DNA from: an uncultured Acidimicrobiales bacterium
Lineage (GTDB): Bacteria > Actinomycetota > Acidimicrobiia > Acidimicrobiales > CATQHL01
DNA: 64,000 bases
Assembly: GCA_958295925.1 (NCBI GenBank)
Contig: CATQHL010000001.1
Coordinates: forward strand, 2,342,780 to 2,406,779
Direction of reading: 5' to 3'
Shown here: one piece after another, positions 18,992 to 27,490 of the stretch
Position numbering within the stretch: the stretch's first letter is position 1
How the letters are laid out: the number at the start of each line of letters is the position of its first letter
Translations under genes and position numbers: made by a program
Notes under the pieces: model-generated
The model's input: the letters and a program-made list of their open reading frames with translations, nothing else
Databases searched by the model: none
What the model was told of the DNA's origin: nothing

Positions 18992-19364
18992 CCCCGGCGC
19001 CCAGCACGGCAGCGCCCGCCACAGCCATCGAAAACAACAACAACGACAGAACACACGAAACCCCCGCACCGCAACACCTACGCAACACCCAAACACGCCG
19101 ACGCCAAACCCGCCCACACCCACCACCACGCCGCCTGCCGCCGGAACGCCCGGAACTAGAGCGCCCGGCGCTGGAGCGTTTGCCACCGGGGCGCCCGCCG
19201 GCGCGGGCGGAATGGCTGCTGCGAGAAGGAGCGCTCTTAGGGGAACCCGCCGCGGGGCTAGACACCCGCTTTGCTGATGCCGGAGCCGCGGGCGAGTCGT
19301 CGGGCTCTACGCACCTCAGGAGGTCATCCAGCCAGTCTGCGAATGTTCGCACGTCACCGCTCAT
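18918..19364 (-). CDS. Short conserved leader ORF (copy C) with membrane segment
   Basis: A 148-residue ORF beginning MSGDVRTFADWLDDLL, then a Ser/Arg/Gly-rich stretch and a hydrophobic segment (SCVLSLLLFSMAVAGAAVLG, about residues 101-120). The ATG at 19364 has a GGAG motif upstream. The segment may act as a membrane anchor or late signal for the protease-like part, which follows in another frame from about 18991. Fusion by a single frameshift would give leader, membrane segment and C-terminal domain in one protein. It starts 44 bases after the ATPase gene. Confidence 0.5.
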   Translation of the reverse strand: MSGDVRTFADWLDDLLRCVEPDDSPAAPASAKRVSSPAAGSPKSAPSRSSHSARAGGRPGGKRSSAGRSSSGRSGGRRRGGGCGRVWRRRVWVLRRCCGAGVSCVLSLLLFSMAVAGAAVLGAGDNADEPPHRRNLHTCPRLLRLLPL

Positions 19365-19407
19365 TTCAGCTCCAAGCTTTTATGTCGGTCTTACACAAGC
19401 ATACCAC

Positions 19408-20250
19408 TCACGCGGGGTAGCGCCCGCAGGCTCTGTTGCGGCGCACGACCACAGCAGTGCCCCTGTCGTCGGTCAGCGCTTCCACCTCCGTGCCGTAGAA
19501 GCCGCCTATGGCGGCATCCGACAGCACCTCGGCGGGGCGCCCGTCGGCCGCGAATCGCCCGTCGGCGAGCAGCGTCAGCCTCTCGGCGAACTGCCCGGCC
19601 AGCGACAGGTCGTGCAAGGCGCTGACCACCGTCAGGGCACGGCGTCGGCGCGTCTCGTCGATCAGTTCCAATACTTCAAGTTGACGGCCCACGTCTAGCG
19701 ACGTGGTCGGCTCGTCGAGCAGCAGTAGCGGGGTTTCCTGCGCCAGTGCGCGTGCCGCCACCACCCTCTGCCGTTCGCCCCCCGAGAGCTTGTTCAAGGC
19801 GCGTGCCGCCAGCCCGGCGACCCCCAGGGCATCGAGGGCGGCGAAAGCCTTTCCGTAGTCTTCGCCGCCTGCGGCCAGACCCGGCCCTCGGTGCGGTGTG
19901 CGTCCCAGCAGCACGTACTCGATAGCGCTCATCCCTGCCGGAAGCACTGGGTTCTGCGCCACCAGGGAGACGAGGCGCGCCCTGCGGCGGGCACGCATGT
20001 CGGCGGCGTCCTCCCCGGCGATGAGCATCCGCCCCTCGTAGCGAAGGATGCCTGCGATGGCGTGCAGGAGCGTGGTCTTGCCTGCGCCGTTGGGTCCGAT
20101 CAATCCCAGCCACTCGCCCTGCGGCACCGAAAGGCTCAATCCGTGAAGCACCTCACGGCGGTCGAGGCGGACGCTCAGGTTCTCGCAGCGCAGGGCGGGC
20201 GGGGCGGACGTCGGCGGGCAGGAGGTCGGCGGGCACGCTCGTCCGCTCAC
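19408..20250 (-). CDS. btuD: Cobalamin ABC transporter ATP-binding protein
   Basis: A 280-residue ATPase. It has Walker A GPNGAGKTT, signature motif LSGGERQR, Walker B LLLLDEPTT and the switch His in ALHDLS, as in the FecE/BtuD group. The GTG start at 20250 overlaps the TGA of the permease gene (GTGA), indicating coupling. It energises uptake through the FecCD-type permease. Cobalamin specificity is inferred from the riboswitch upstream of the operon; iron-siderophore uptake is the alternative typical of the family. Its 3' end has been copied to 7.9-8.1 kb. Confidence 0.9.
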   Translation of the reverse strand: MSGRACPPTSCPPTSAPPALRCENLSVRLDRREVLHGLSLSVPQGEWLGLIGPNGAGKTTLLHAIAGILRYEGRMLIAGEDAADMRARRRARLVSLVAQNPVLPAGMSAIEYVLLGRTPHRGPGLAAGGEDYGKAFAALDALGVAGLAARALNKLSGGERQRVVAARALAQETPLLLLDEPTTSLDVGRQLEVLELIDETRRRRALTVVSALHDLSLAGQFAERLTLLADGRFAADGRPAEVLSDAAIGGFYGTEVEALTDDRGTAVVVRRNRACGRYPA

Positions 20251-21284
20251 GCCGTCCGTCCTATGCGGCTGCGAAGGATCGCCAGGAAGAATGGGGCGCC
20301 GAAGAATGCCGTCACCACCCCTATTGGCAACTCCGCCGGCGACTGCAGCGTTCGGGCCAGCAGGTCGGCGAGCGTGAGGAACGCCCCTCCGAAGAGCAGC
20401 GAAAGCGGCAGGACGACCCGGTTGCTCACTCCTGCCATCAGACGTACCCCGTGAGGGACGATCAGACCCACGAAACCAATCAGGCCGGCGGTTGCGACCG
20501 CCGCCGAGGTGGCCAGCGAGGCCGAGAGCACCACCGCAATGCGGACGCGGCGGGGGCGCAGCCCCAGCGTGGCGGCCTCCTCGTCGCCCACCGCCAGCAC
20601 GTCGAGATGGTTGCGGAAGAACATCATCACCAGCGTCGCCGCAGCGGCGTACGGCAGCAGCCTCAGCACCTCCGACCAGCCACTCGTGGAGAGCCGCCCC
20701 AGTATCCACGTGTAGACCTCTCGGAAGTTCTCCCACTCCCGCTGTATCAGGTAGGTCTGAACAGCCGTGAAGAAACTGGCCACCGCCACCCCGGCCAGCA
20801 GCAGCGAAGCCACCGTCCCTGAGCCGAGGATCATGGTTGCCCCAACCGCCGCCAGCGCCCCCAGGAAGGCGGCCGCCTCGACGCCGTAGGCTGCGCCCCC
20901 TCCGTCGGCTCCGGCGATTATGGCCAGGGTCGCCCCAAGGCCTGCGCCTGCCGCTATTCCCAGCAGGTAAGGATCGGCCAGCGGGTTTCTGAACACCCCC
21001 TGATAGGCCGCGCCGGAGATGCCGAGCATGCCGCCGACGAGGAGACCCAGCACCACACGGGGGATGCGCAGTTCACGCAGGATGGTCACGTGGGTGTCGT
21101 CGAGCCCCGAGTCGAGGCTCACGAACGGCAGCCAGTTCAGGATTTCCAGGAGGGCGCTCCAGGGGTTGACGGACACCGGGCCTACGGCCACCCCGGCGGC
21201 GGCTGCCAGGATCATCGCCAGCAACCCCGCTGCCGCCCATCGCAGCGTGCGGTTGCGTGGCGGCGCAACGACGGTCGAGTTCAC
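20247..21284 (-). CDS. btuC: Cobalamin ABC transporter permease (FecCD family)
   Basis: A 345-residue integral membrane protein with many hydrophobic segments. It carries the family block RIPRVVLGLLVGGMLGISGA followed by YQGVFRNPLADPYLLGI. It forms the channel for a periplasmic-binding-protein-dependent vitamin or siderophore importer. It sits between the binding protein (93 bases upstream) and the ATPase (overlapping), in one operon under the riboswitch at 22.5-22.65 kb. Confidence 0.9.
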   Translation of the reverse strand: MNSTVVAPPRNRTLRWAAAGLLAMILAAAAGVAVGPVSVNPWSALLEILNWLPFVSLDSGLDDTHVTILRELRIPRVVLGLLVGGMLGISGAAYQGVFRNPLADPYLLGIAAGAGLGATLAIIAGADGGGAAYGVEAAAFLGALAAVGATMILGSGTVASLLLAGVAVASFFTAVQTYLIQREWENFREVYTWILGRLSTSGWSEVLRLLPYAAAATLVMMFFRNHLDVLAVGDEEAATLGLRPRRVRIAVVLSASLATSAAVATAGLIGFVGLIVPHGVRLMAGVSNRVVLPLSLLFGGAFLTLADLLARTLQSPAELPIGVVTAFFGAPFFLAILRSRIGRTA

Positions 21285-21377
21285 GCTAGGGAGTGGCGGC
21301 GGATGCGTCGGTCAAGGGGCGGGCGCCTTTGCCAATCGGCGGGTTGGCGGGCGCTTTACCGGTCGGGGGGGCGTCGG

Positions 21378-22448
21378 TCATGAATAGCCGGCGAGCGCGT
21401 CCGACACGAACTCGAAGAAGTCGACTATCCGCGGGCCCCAGCGGGAGGCGACGTCGGGGGGCAGGCTCACCACCCTTCCCTCCTTCACCGCCGTGAGCCG
21501 GCTCCAGCCGGGGCGCTTGGCGACTTCCTCCGACGGGGCTTCCGTGAAAATCAAGTCGGGGTCGGCTTCAAGGATGAACTCGGATGAGAGCTGCGGATAG
21601 CTGCCAGCGTCGGCGGCTCTGTCGGCGATGCTTCGCAGACCCGCCAAGGCGTAGACACGCCCGATGAAGGTGTCGGACGTGATCGAAAAAAGGTTGGAGT
21701 CCAACTCGTGGTAGTAGGTCGCCTCAAAGACCGGATCGACTGCCGCAGTCATCACGGCGAAGCGGCCTTTCATAGAGGCGACGAGCTCTTCTGCGCCGCT
21801 CGTGTTGCCTGTGGCTTCGCCCATCGTGCGGATTTGCCCGTAGACGTCGGGGAGGTCGTCGGCTGCGGGCAAATCCAGCATCTCGGCGCCGATGGCTTCC
21901 ATGCCTTCGGCAAGATCGTCAGGGGTATACGACACGACCACGAGGTCGGGCCTAAAGCCGGCTATCGCCTCCACGTTTGGGGTGAAGCCGCTGAGTTCGG
22001 TGACGGGGGCCTCCGGCGGGTAGTAGGAGTGCTCGTCCACGGCGACCACCTGTCCGCCCGCTCCGATGGCGAAGAGCATCTCGGTGTGGGTGGGGGAGAG
22101 GGAGACGATCCGCTGCGGACGGGACTCGATGGTGACGCTCACGCCGCTTGGGGTTGGGAACGTGAGCGGGAACCCCGACGCCGCCGTTGCAGTGGTTGCG
22201 GTCGCCGTGGCGGTCGTGGTTGTCGCAGTGTCAGTGGCGGTTGTGGCGGTGGTCGCGGTGGTCGCCGTGGCGGTCGTGGCTGGAGCCGATCCCGGCTGAT
22301 AGGGGGATGCTTCCCCTCCCCCGCACGCCGTGCACAGCATCGTCAGGGCGACGAAGGCGGGAAGGGCGCAGCGGGCACTGAAGGGACGCGGGGCGACGCC
22401 ACTGCGGCGGGCGGGGCGGACGCTGCGACGCGTCGACTTGAAGAGCAT
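21378..22448 (-). CDS. btuF: Cobalamin-binding lipoprotein of ABC transporter
   Basis: About 356 residues from the ATG at 22448, which has a strong AGGAGG ribosome-binding site seven bases upstream. A hydrophobic stretch ends in lipobox CTAC, followed by a Thr/Ala-rich linker. The solute-binding fold then begins PQRIVSLSPTHTEMLFAIGA, a typical BtuF/FhuD-class motif. The protein is expected to be anchored outside the membrane and to hand its ligand to the permease. A longer start at 22523 would run into the riboswitch and is unlikely. Confidence 0.9.
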   Translation of the reverse strand: MLFKSTRRSVRPARRSGVAPRPFSARCALPAFVALTMLCTACGGGEASPYQPGSAPATTATATTATTATTATDTATTTTATATATTATAASGFPLTFPTPSGVSVTIESRPQRIVSLSPTHTEMLFAIGAGGQVVAVDEHSYYPPEAPVTELSGFTPNVEAIAGFRPDLVVVSYTPDDLAEGMEAIGAEMLDLPAADDLPDVYGQIRTMGEATGNTSGAEELVASMKGRFAVMTAAVDPVFEATYYHELDSNLFSITSDTFIGRVYALAGLRSIADRAADAGSYPQLSSEFILEADPDLIFTEAPSEEVAKRPGWSRLTAVKEGRVVSLPPDVASRWGPRIVDFFEFVSDALAGYS

Positions 22449-22464
22449 GCTTCCTCCTAGCCGT

Positions 22465-22650
22465 GAGCGGGTCTGGTCGGGCAGAAGGAAAACTGCGTAA
22501 ACCAGCCCCTCCTCGGGGGCCAAACGGTTTAGGCGGGCGGAACTCGATCGGGCTCGCCTCCGAACCTGGAGGCACTACCGCTGCGGGACAGCGCCGGAAT
22601 CTCACCGGACTTCGGTTCTCGACCGTTGGGAAGGTTAGCGGAGCGGAACC
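22465..22650 (-). promoter_or_regulatory. Cobalamin riboswitch
   Basis: On the minus strand the leader before btuF carries GAAGTCCGGTGAGATTCCGG followed by GCGCTGTCCCGCAGCGGTA. This is the conserved core of cobalamin riboswitches. Downstream GAGTTCCGCCCGCC could be the B12-box region. It starts next to the end of the esterase gene and ends before the btuF ribosome-binding site. Binding of cobalamin should reduce expression of the transporter. The exact ends were not folded. Confidence 0.9.
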
Positions 22651-22653
22651 CTC

Positions 22654-24300
22654 CTAGCTGTCTGCACAGGAATTCGGGGCGTCCTCCCCGGCGAAGCGCG
22701 CTCCAATCCACTCAAGCATGTCACCCAAGTAGGCCAGCACGACGGCGCTGTGCCCCTCGCCCGGGTACTCGATTCTTTGGGTGGGGCCCTGGCCGGCGAG
22801 GGAACAAAGCTGACCGAGCAGGAACAGGCTGCTAACCGCAGGCACCTGAGCGTCGTCGCCGCCGTGCAGGATGAGCAGCGGCGCTGGGACGGGCTTCTGA
22901 TTGACGTCGTTTTGTAGCGCAAGGTCGTCCCAGGGCTCCACTCTGAGAGGGTTGTCGACGGTCTGAAGGTCGCGCAGCTCGACATCGGCGAAGTTGGCCA
23001 ACACCTCGTCTAGACACTCCTCCTCCAGGATGTCAAGCTCGGCAAGCGCCTCAGGCCTGAAGATGTCCTCAAGATTGGCATCCTCGTAGGCGTCGGCGAA
23101 CGCCGCAAAGGCCATGACCAGGTATCCCCGGTATGGCCCGATTGTCAACACATCGTAGATAAGGGTGAACTGCGACGGCGGTGCCCCGCTGACCACGCCC
23201 AGCAGGTTCAGTTCGGGGGCGTACTCCTGCCACGCCTGACCCGCATGCAGCGCTGCGTGCCCGCCCTGGCTGTGCCCCCAGACCACGAAGCCTTCGCTCA
23301 CGGAGAGTTCCGGCATTCCCTGGACGGCGCGCACGCTGTCGAGGACTCCGCGAGCCTCGCTGCCTCCCACGATGTAGGGATGGATGCCAGGCGTGCCCAG
23401 ACCTTCGTAGTCGGTGGCCGCTATTGCGTATCCGCCTGCGATGAGGGACGCATACTGGGCGATGATGGATTCGGCCTCCATCGACGGGGCGCACTTGTCG
23501 GCCATGCCGGTGGTGCCGTGCGCCCAGGCCACTAGCGGCCAGCCGCCCTGGGGAGGGTCGCCGGCGGGTGTGGCGACGAATCCGGAAACGGCGATGTCGT
23601 CTCCCCGAATCGAGCGGGAGTGATGCAGGATGCGGTAGGCGACCAGGCCGTCGCCGACTTCGAGCCGTTCGGTGTCGATGATTTCGCCCGGTTCTCCCGC
23701 CGGCAGGGGCTGGGGAACCTTGAGGTCGCCCGGGGCGTCGTAGGCCTCGGAGCGCTCGGCGGCCTCGGAGCACTCGGCGTTCTCGTCGTTCCAGGAAAAG
23801 TCTGCGGCCTCGCACAGCGCCTGTGAGGTGATGTCGGCGGGATTTGGGGCACCGTCGCCGCTGTCGCCGCCGTAGCCGGGCGGTTCGCCGGTCGTGGTGG
23901 TGGTTGGCGGTTCGGTGGTGGTTGTTGGCGGTGTGGTGGTGGTTGTGGGCGGTGTCGTGGTGGTGGTTGTGGGCGGTGTCGTGGTGGTGGTTGTGGGCGG
24001 TGTCGTGGTGGTGGTGGTGGTTGGCGGTTCGGTGGTGGTGGTTGCGGGTGCTGCGGTGGTCGTCGTCGGTGGTTCCGTCGTTGTTGTCGATTCTGTTGTC
24101 GTGGTGCCGGATGAAGTTCCCGTGGTAGGTGGCGGCTCGCTGACCGCAGGCGGCTCAAGGCCGGTGGTCGTGGTGGTGGCGGAAGCCCCCTCGGAGTCGC
24201 CACCTCCGCAAGAGGCGGCGAGGAGGACAAGCACCGAACCGATTGCCGCCACGATGAACAGCGCAGATCTGGTACGCCTCGGCAAGGTCGTCTGCGGCAT
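22654..24300 (-). CDS. Secreted lipase/esterase-like lipoprotein
   Basis: A 548-residue predicted lipoprotein. The signal peptide ends in LAASC, then comes a long Thr/Pro linker of TTTTTPP-type repeats (about residues 60-140). An alpha/beta-hydrolase domain follows with nucleophile motif GHSQGG (near 341) and a late Gly-His (EGHSAVV) as probable catalytic His. It resembles secretory lipases (LIP family). It probably hydrolyses esters outside the cell; the substrate is unknown. The ATG at 24300 has AGGAG six bases upstream. Confidence 0.85.
   Translation of the reverse strand: MPQTTLPRRTRSALFIVAAIGSVLVLLAASCGGGDSEGASATTTTTGLEPPAVSEPPPTTGTSSGTTTTESTTTTEPPTTTTAAPATTTTEPPTTTTTTTPPTTTTTTPPTTTTTTPPTTTTTPPTTTTEPPTTTTTGEPPGYGGDSGDGAPNPADITSQALCEAADFSWNDENAECSEAAERSEAYDAPGDLKVPQPLPAGEPGEIIDTERLEVGDGLVAYRILHHSRSIRGDDIAVSGFVATPAGDPPQGGWPLVAWAHGTTGMADKCAPSMEAESIIAQYASLIAGGYAIAATDYEGLGTPGIHPYIVGGSEARGVLDSVRAVQGMPELSVSEGFVVWGHSQGGHAALHAGQAWQEYAPELNLLGVVSGAPPSQFTLIYDVLTIGPYRGYLVMAFAAFADAYEDANLEDIFRPEALAELDILEEECLDEVLANFADVELRDLQTVDNPLRVEPWDDLALQNDVNQKPVPAPLLILHGGDDAQVPAVSSLFLLGQLCSLAGQGPTQRIEYPGEGHSAVVLAYLGDMLEWIGARFAGEDAPNSCADS
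23900..24075 (-). repeat. Tandem repeats encoding the Thr/Pro linker
   Basis: A low-complexity array built of near-identical 24-base units (GGCGGTGTCGTGGTGGTGG and variants on the + strand) inside the esterase gene. It encodes PPTTTT-type repeats. Similar Thr-codon runs occur in the RCC1, protease and BtuF genes. Confidence 0.8.
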
Positions 24301-24405
24301 AATAACTCCTAGGCAGTAGTCCCTCGGTAATCCCTTGTCGCGGCAAATACTGTCGTGACTGCTCGGATTTCATGCCATGCTAGGCATCCCCCCTAGAAAG
24401 CAGAC

Positions 24406-26514
24406 ATGACCGCATCCTCAGACACCGCCCCGCCTGGAGAGCCGCTTTGGCGCCCCGCCCGCCCCGAGCGCAGCAACCTCTGGGGATTCCGTGAGGCCCT
24501 GGCGGAGCACGCAGGGCGGCCGCTGCCCGACTACGCCGCCCTGCACGGTCTCTCGGTGGCCGAGCCTGCCGCATTCTGGTCGTTCGCCTGGAACTACTGC
24601 GGCGTGATTGCGTCGGCAAAGGGCGAGATCGCACTCCGCCCCGCCTCCCCCGATCGGCTCTGGGACTGGCGTTTCTTCCCTGACGCCAGACTGAACTTCG
24701 CCGAGAACCTGCTGCGACGCCGGGACGAGTCCACGGCGATCGTCTTCCGCTCCGAGGACGGGAGGCGCCGGGAGGTGAGCTGGGCGGAGTTGGCAGCGGA
24801 GGTGTCGCGCGTTAAGGCCGCGCTCGATCCGCTTGCCGGGCCGGGGGATCGGGTGGCGGCGTGGCTGCCCAACGTGCCGGAGACCTGCATGCTCATGCTG
24901 GGGGCGGCTGCCGGCGGACGCGTGTTCTCATCGTGCTCGGCTGACTTCGGCGCAAGGGGCGTCGTGGACCGCTTCGGCCAAATCCGCCCAAAGGTTCTAG
25001 TGGGGGTGGACGGCTACCGCTACGGGGGGCGCGAATTCGACTGCCTGGGCAAGCTGGCCGAGGCGCGCGAGCTTCTGCCGAGCGTGGAACGGCTGGTGGT
25101 ACTGCCTTACCTGCGGGAGCGACCCGACCTCACCGGCCTGCCTGGGGCACAGACCTGGGATGAGTTCCTGGCCGAGGGAGATGCTGCGCCGAGCGCTGAG
25201 GCGCACGCAGAACCCGACTTCCCGCAGTTGCCGTTTGACCACCCCCTGTATGTGCTCTACTCATCGGGCACCACCGGGGCGCCCAAGTCGATAGTGCACA
25301 AGGCGGGTGGCCTGCTGCTCAAGCACCTCGTGGAGCACCGCTTGAACTGCGACGTCCGTCCAGGGGACCGGGTGTTCTACTTCACCACGGCGGGCTGGAT
25401 GATGTGGAACTGGCTTATGTCGGCGCTGGCGTCAGAGGCCACGCTGGTGCTCTATCAGGGAGCACCCGACCCGCAGAAACTCTTCGATTTGACCGACTCG
25501 GAGGGCGTCACGCTCTTCGGCACCGCGGCGGGATTCGTTGAGGCCCTCGCCAAGCAGGGCGTCTCGCCGCGCCGCACGCACCGACTCCACGCCCTGCGCA
25601 CCATCACATCCACAGGCTCCCCGCTCTCCCCTAGGGGATTCAGGTACGTGTATGAGGAGATCAAGGCCGATCTGCACTTGGCGTCCATCTCGGGCGGCAC
25701 AGACCTCTGCGGCTGCCTGGTGATGGGCGACCCCACAGGGGCCGTGTATGCGGGCGAGATACAGCGGCCCGCCCTGGGGCTGGCCATCGACGTCTACGAC
25801 GAGCATGGGCGTCCCTGCGTGCCTGGGCAGGTGGGCGAACTGGTGTGCTCCAACGCCTTTCCGTCGATGCCGCTGGGGTTCTGGGGCGAGCGCGGGGTTG
25901 GCGACTTGGCCAAGGGCGGCGCCGATGCTGATGCTGATGCTGGCGCCGGTGCTGTGGGCGGCGCCGGGGGTGCCGATGCCGGCGCCGATGCCGGCACTGA
26001 TGCCGATGCCGAGCCGAGCCGCTATCAGCAGACCTACTTCGAGCGATTTCCGGGCGCCTGGCACCAGGGCGACTTCTCCCACTGGAGCGACAACGGCGGG
26101 ATGGTCATTTTGGGGCGCTCCGACGCCACCTTGAACCCGGGCGGGGTGCGCATCGGCACCGCAGAGATCTACCGTCCGCTGGAGGGCATTCCAGAAGTGC
26201 GGGAGGGGCTGGTGATCGGCCAGCCGCGTGACGGGGACGTGCGCATCGTGCTGTTCGTGCGCCTGGCGGACGGGGTGGACGAGCTCAGCGAAGAGCTCGT
26301 TGCCCGGATAAAGGCGCGTATCCGACGCGAGGCCTCCCCTCGGCACGTGCCTGCGATTGTGCTGGCTGTGGCAGACCTGCCGCGCACCCGCAGCGGGAAA
26401 CTGGTGGAACTCGCCGTGACAGACATGGTGGCCGGGCGGGCTGTGCGCAACACCGAGGCGATTGCCAACCCTGAGGCCCTGGAGGGGTTCCGCAACCGAG
26501 CTGAGCTGAGCTGA
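24406..26514 (+). CDS. Acetoacetyl-CoA synthetase
   Basis: A 702-residue adenylate-forming enzyme that activates acetoacetate to acetoacetyl-CoA. It contains the AMP-binding motif [18 protein letters not shown], the GGTDLCG motif and, near the C-terminus, the catalytic Lys in TRSGKLVEL. Its overall layout and N-terminal LWGF segment are typical of acetoacetate-CoA ligases. An Asp/Ala/Gly low-complexity insertion (about residues 505-545) interrupts the usual sequence just before [19 protein letters not shown] CitE-like gene follows five bases later, suggesting a small acyl-CoA operon. Confidence 0.9.
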   Translation: MTASSDTAPPGEPLWRPARPERSNLWGFREALAEHAGRPLPDYAALHGLSVAEPAAFWSFAWNYCGVIASAKGEIALRPASPDRLWDWRFFPDARLNFAENLLRRRDESTAIVFRSEDGRRREVSWAELAAEVSRVKAALDPLAGPGDRVAAWLPNVPETCMLMLGAAAGGRVFSSCSADFGARGVVDRFGQIRPKVLVGVDGYRYGGREFDCLGKLAEARELLPSVERLVVLPYLRERPDLTGLPGAQTWDEFLAEGDAAPSAEAHAEPDFPQLPFDHPLYVLYSSGTTGAPKSIVHKAGGLLLKHLVEHRLNCDVRPGDRVFYFTTAGWMMWNWLMSALASEATLVLYQGAPDPQKLFDLTDSEGVTLFGTAAGFVEALAKQGVSPRRTHRLHALRTITSTGSPLSPRGFRYVYEEIKADLHLASISGGTDLCGCLVMGDPTGAVYAGEIQRPALGLAIDVYDEHGRPCVPGQVGELVCSNAFPSMPLGFWGERGVGDLAKGGADADADAGAGAVGGAGGADAGADAGTDADAEPSRYQQTYFERFPGAWHQGDFSHWSDNGGMVILGRSDATLNPGGVRIGTAEIYRPLEGIPEVREGLVIGQPRDGDVRIVLFVRLADGVDELSEELVARIKARIRREASPRHVPAIVLAVADLPRTRSGKLVELAVTDMVAGRAVRNTEAIANPEALEGFRNRAELS

Positions 26515-26518
26515 GCGG

Positions 26519-27418
26519 TTGACGCAATCCTTAGGCGGGCAGGAATCAAGGCGGGCGCCCGATAGCGCCCCAGGGCTTTCGGGGCGACGCCTGCGGAGCC
26601 TCCTGTTCGCCCCCGCCAGCCGCCCTGATCTGCTGGCCAAGCTCCCTCGCAGCGGCCCCGACGGGGTGGTTATCGACCTTGAGGACGCCGTTGCGCCGGC
26701 GGCGAAGCCCGAGGCCCGCCCGCACGCCGTAGCAGCAGCCCGCGATCTGCGCCGCGCCCACCCAGAGTTGGTGATCCTGCTGCGCGTCAACGCCGTGAGC
26801 ACCGAGTGGTTCGCCGACGACATCGCCGAGGCGGCGGTTGCCGAGCTGAGCGGTGTGGTGGTGCCCAAGCTGGACTCCATCGAAGCGCTTGAGGAGGTGG
26901 GCAACCGGCTGGCGGCTAGTGGCGTGGGGCTTCCGGTCGTGGCCGGCATCGAGACGGTGGCCGGTGTGGCGTACGCCTCCGAGGTGCTGCGACCTCCGGT
27001 GGAGGCTGCGTATTTCGGGGCCGAGGACTACGTGCTCGACCTGGGCGGCGTGCGCACGCCTGAGAACGCCGAGGTTCACTACGCACGCTCGAAGGTGGCC
27101 GTGGCGGCTCGCCTTGCGGGCGTGCTGGCTGTGGATCAGGTGGTGGTGGCGCTGCGCGACCAGGGGCGCTTTACCGCAGACGCCTCCCAGGGCCGGGCGA
27201 TGGGCTATCGGGGGAAGCTCTGCATCCATCCCGCCCAGGTGCCCTGGGCGAACTCCGTGTTCAGCCCCTCTCCGGAGGAGATTGAGCGGGCGAGGCGGAT
27301 GATCGAGGTGTACGAACGGGCGAAGGCGGAGGGGTCGGGGGCGTTGGCGTTCGAGGGCCAGATGGTTGACGAGCCTCTCGCCCGCCAAGCCCGGGCCGTA
27401 CTGGGAAGCGTCGAGTAG
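26519..27418 (+). CDS. CitE/HpcH-type CoA ester lyase
   Basis: A 299-residue protein of the HpcH/HpaI aldolase superfamily. It contains RSLLFAPASRPDLLAKLPRS, VVIDLEDAVAP and the GAEDYVLDLGG block, as in citrate lyase beta-like and malyl-CoA lyase/thioesterase proteins. It probably cleaves or hydrolyses a 3-hydroxyacyl-CoA, with Mg2+ held by the acidic residues. The frame starts at a TTG five bases after the synthetase gene stops; a later start is possible. Exact substrate is not evident. Confidence 0.85.
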   Translation: MTQSLGGQESRRAPDSAPGLSGRRLRSLLFAPASRPDLLAKLPRSGPDGVVIDLEDAVAPAAKPEARPHAVAAARDLRRAHPELVILLRVNAVSTEWFADDIAEAAVAELSGVVVPKLDSIEALEEVGNRLAASGVGLPVVAGIETVAGVAYASEVLRPPVEAAYFGAEDYVLDLGGVRTPENAEVHYARSKVAVAARLAGVLAVDQVVVALRDQGRFTADASQGRAMGYRGKLCIHPAQVPWANSVFSPSPEEIERARRMIEVYERAKAEGSGALAFEGQMVDEPLARQARAVLGSVE

Positions 27419-27490
27419 AGCGACTGCCCGTCTGGTGGCCATTCCCCATTGGGGGGCCTGCTCAGTCGGGGTGCTTAAGCGCCCGGGTGC

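Noticed and set aside
25432..26949. 505-codon minus-strand frame opposite the acetoacetyl-CoA synthetase and lyase genes
   Set aside because: Shadow of two well-conserved genes; composition typical of antisense GC-rich frames.
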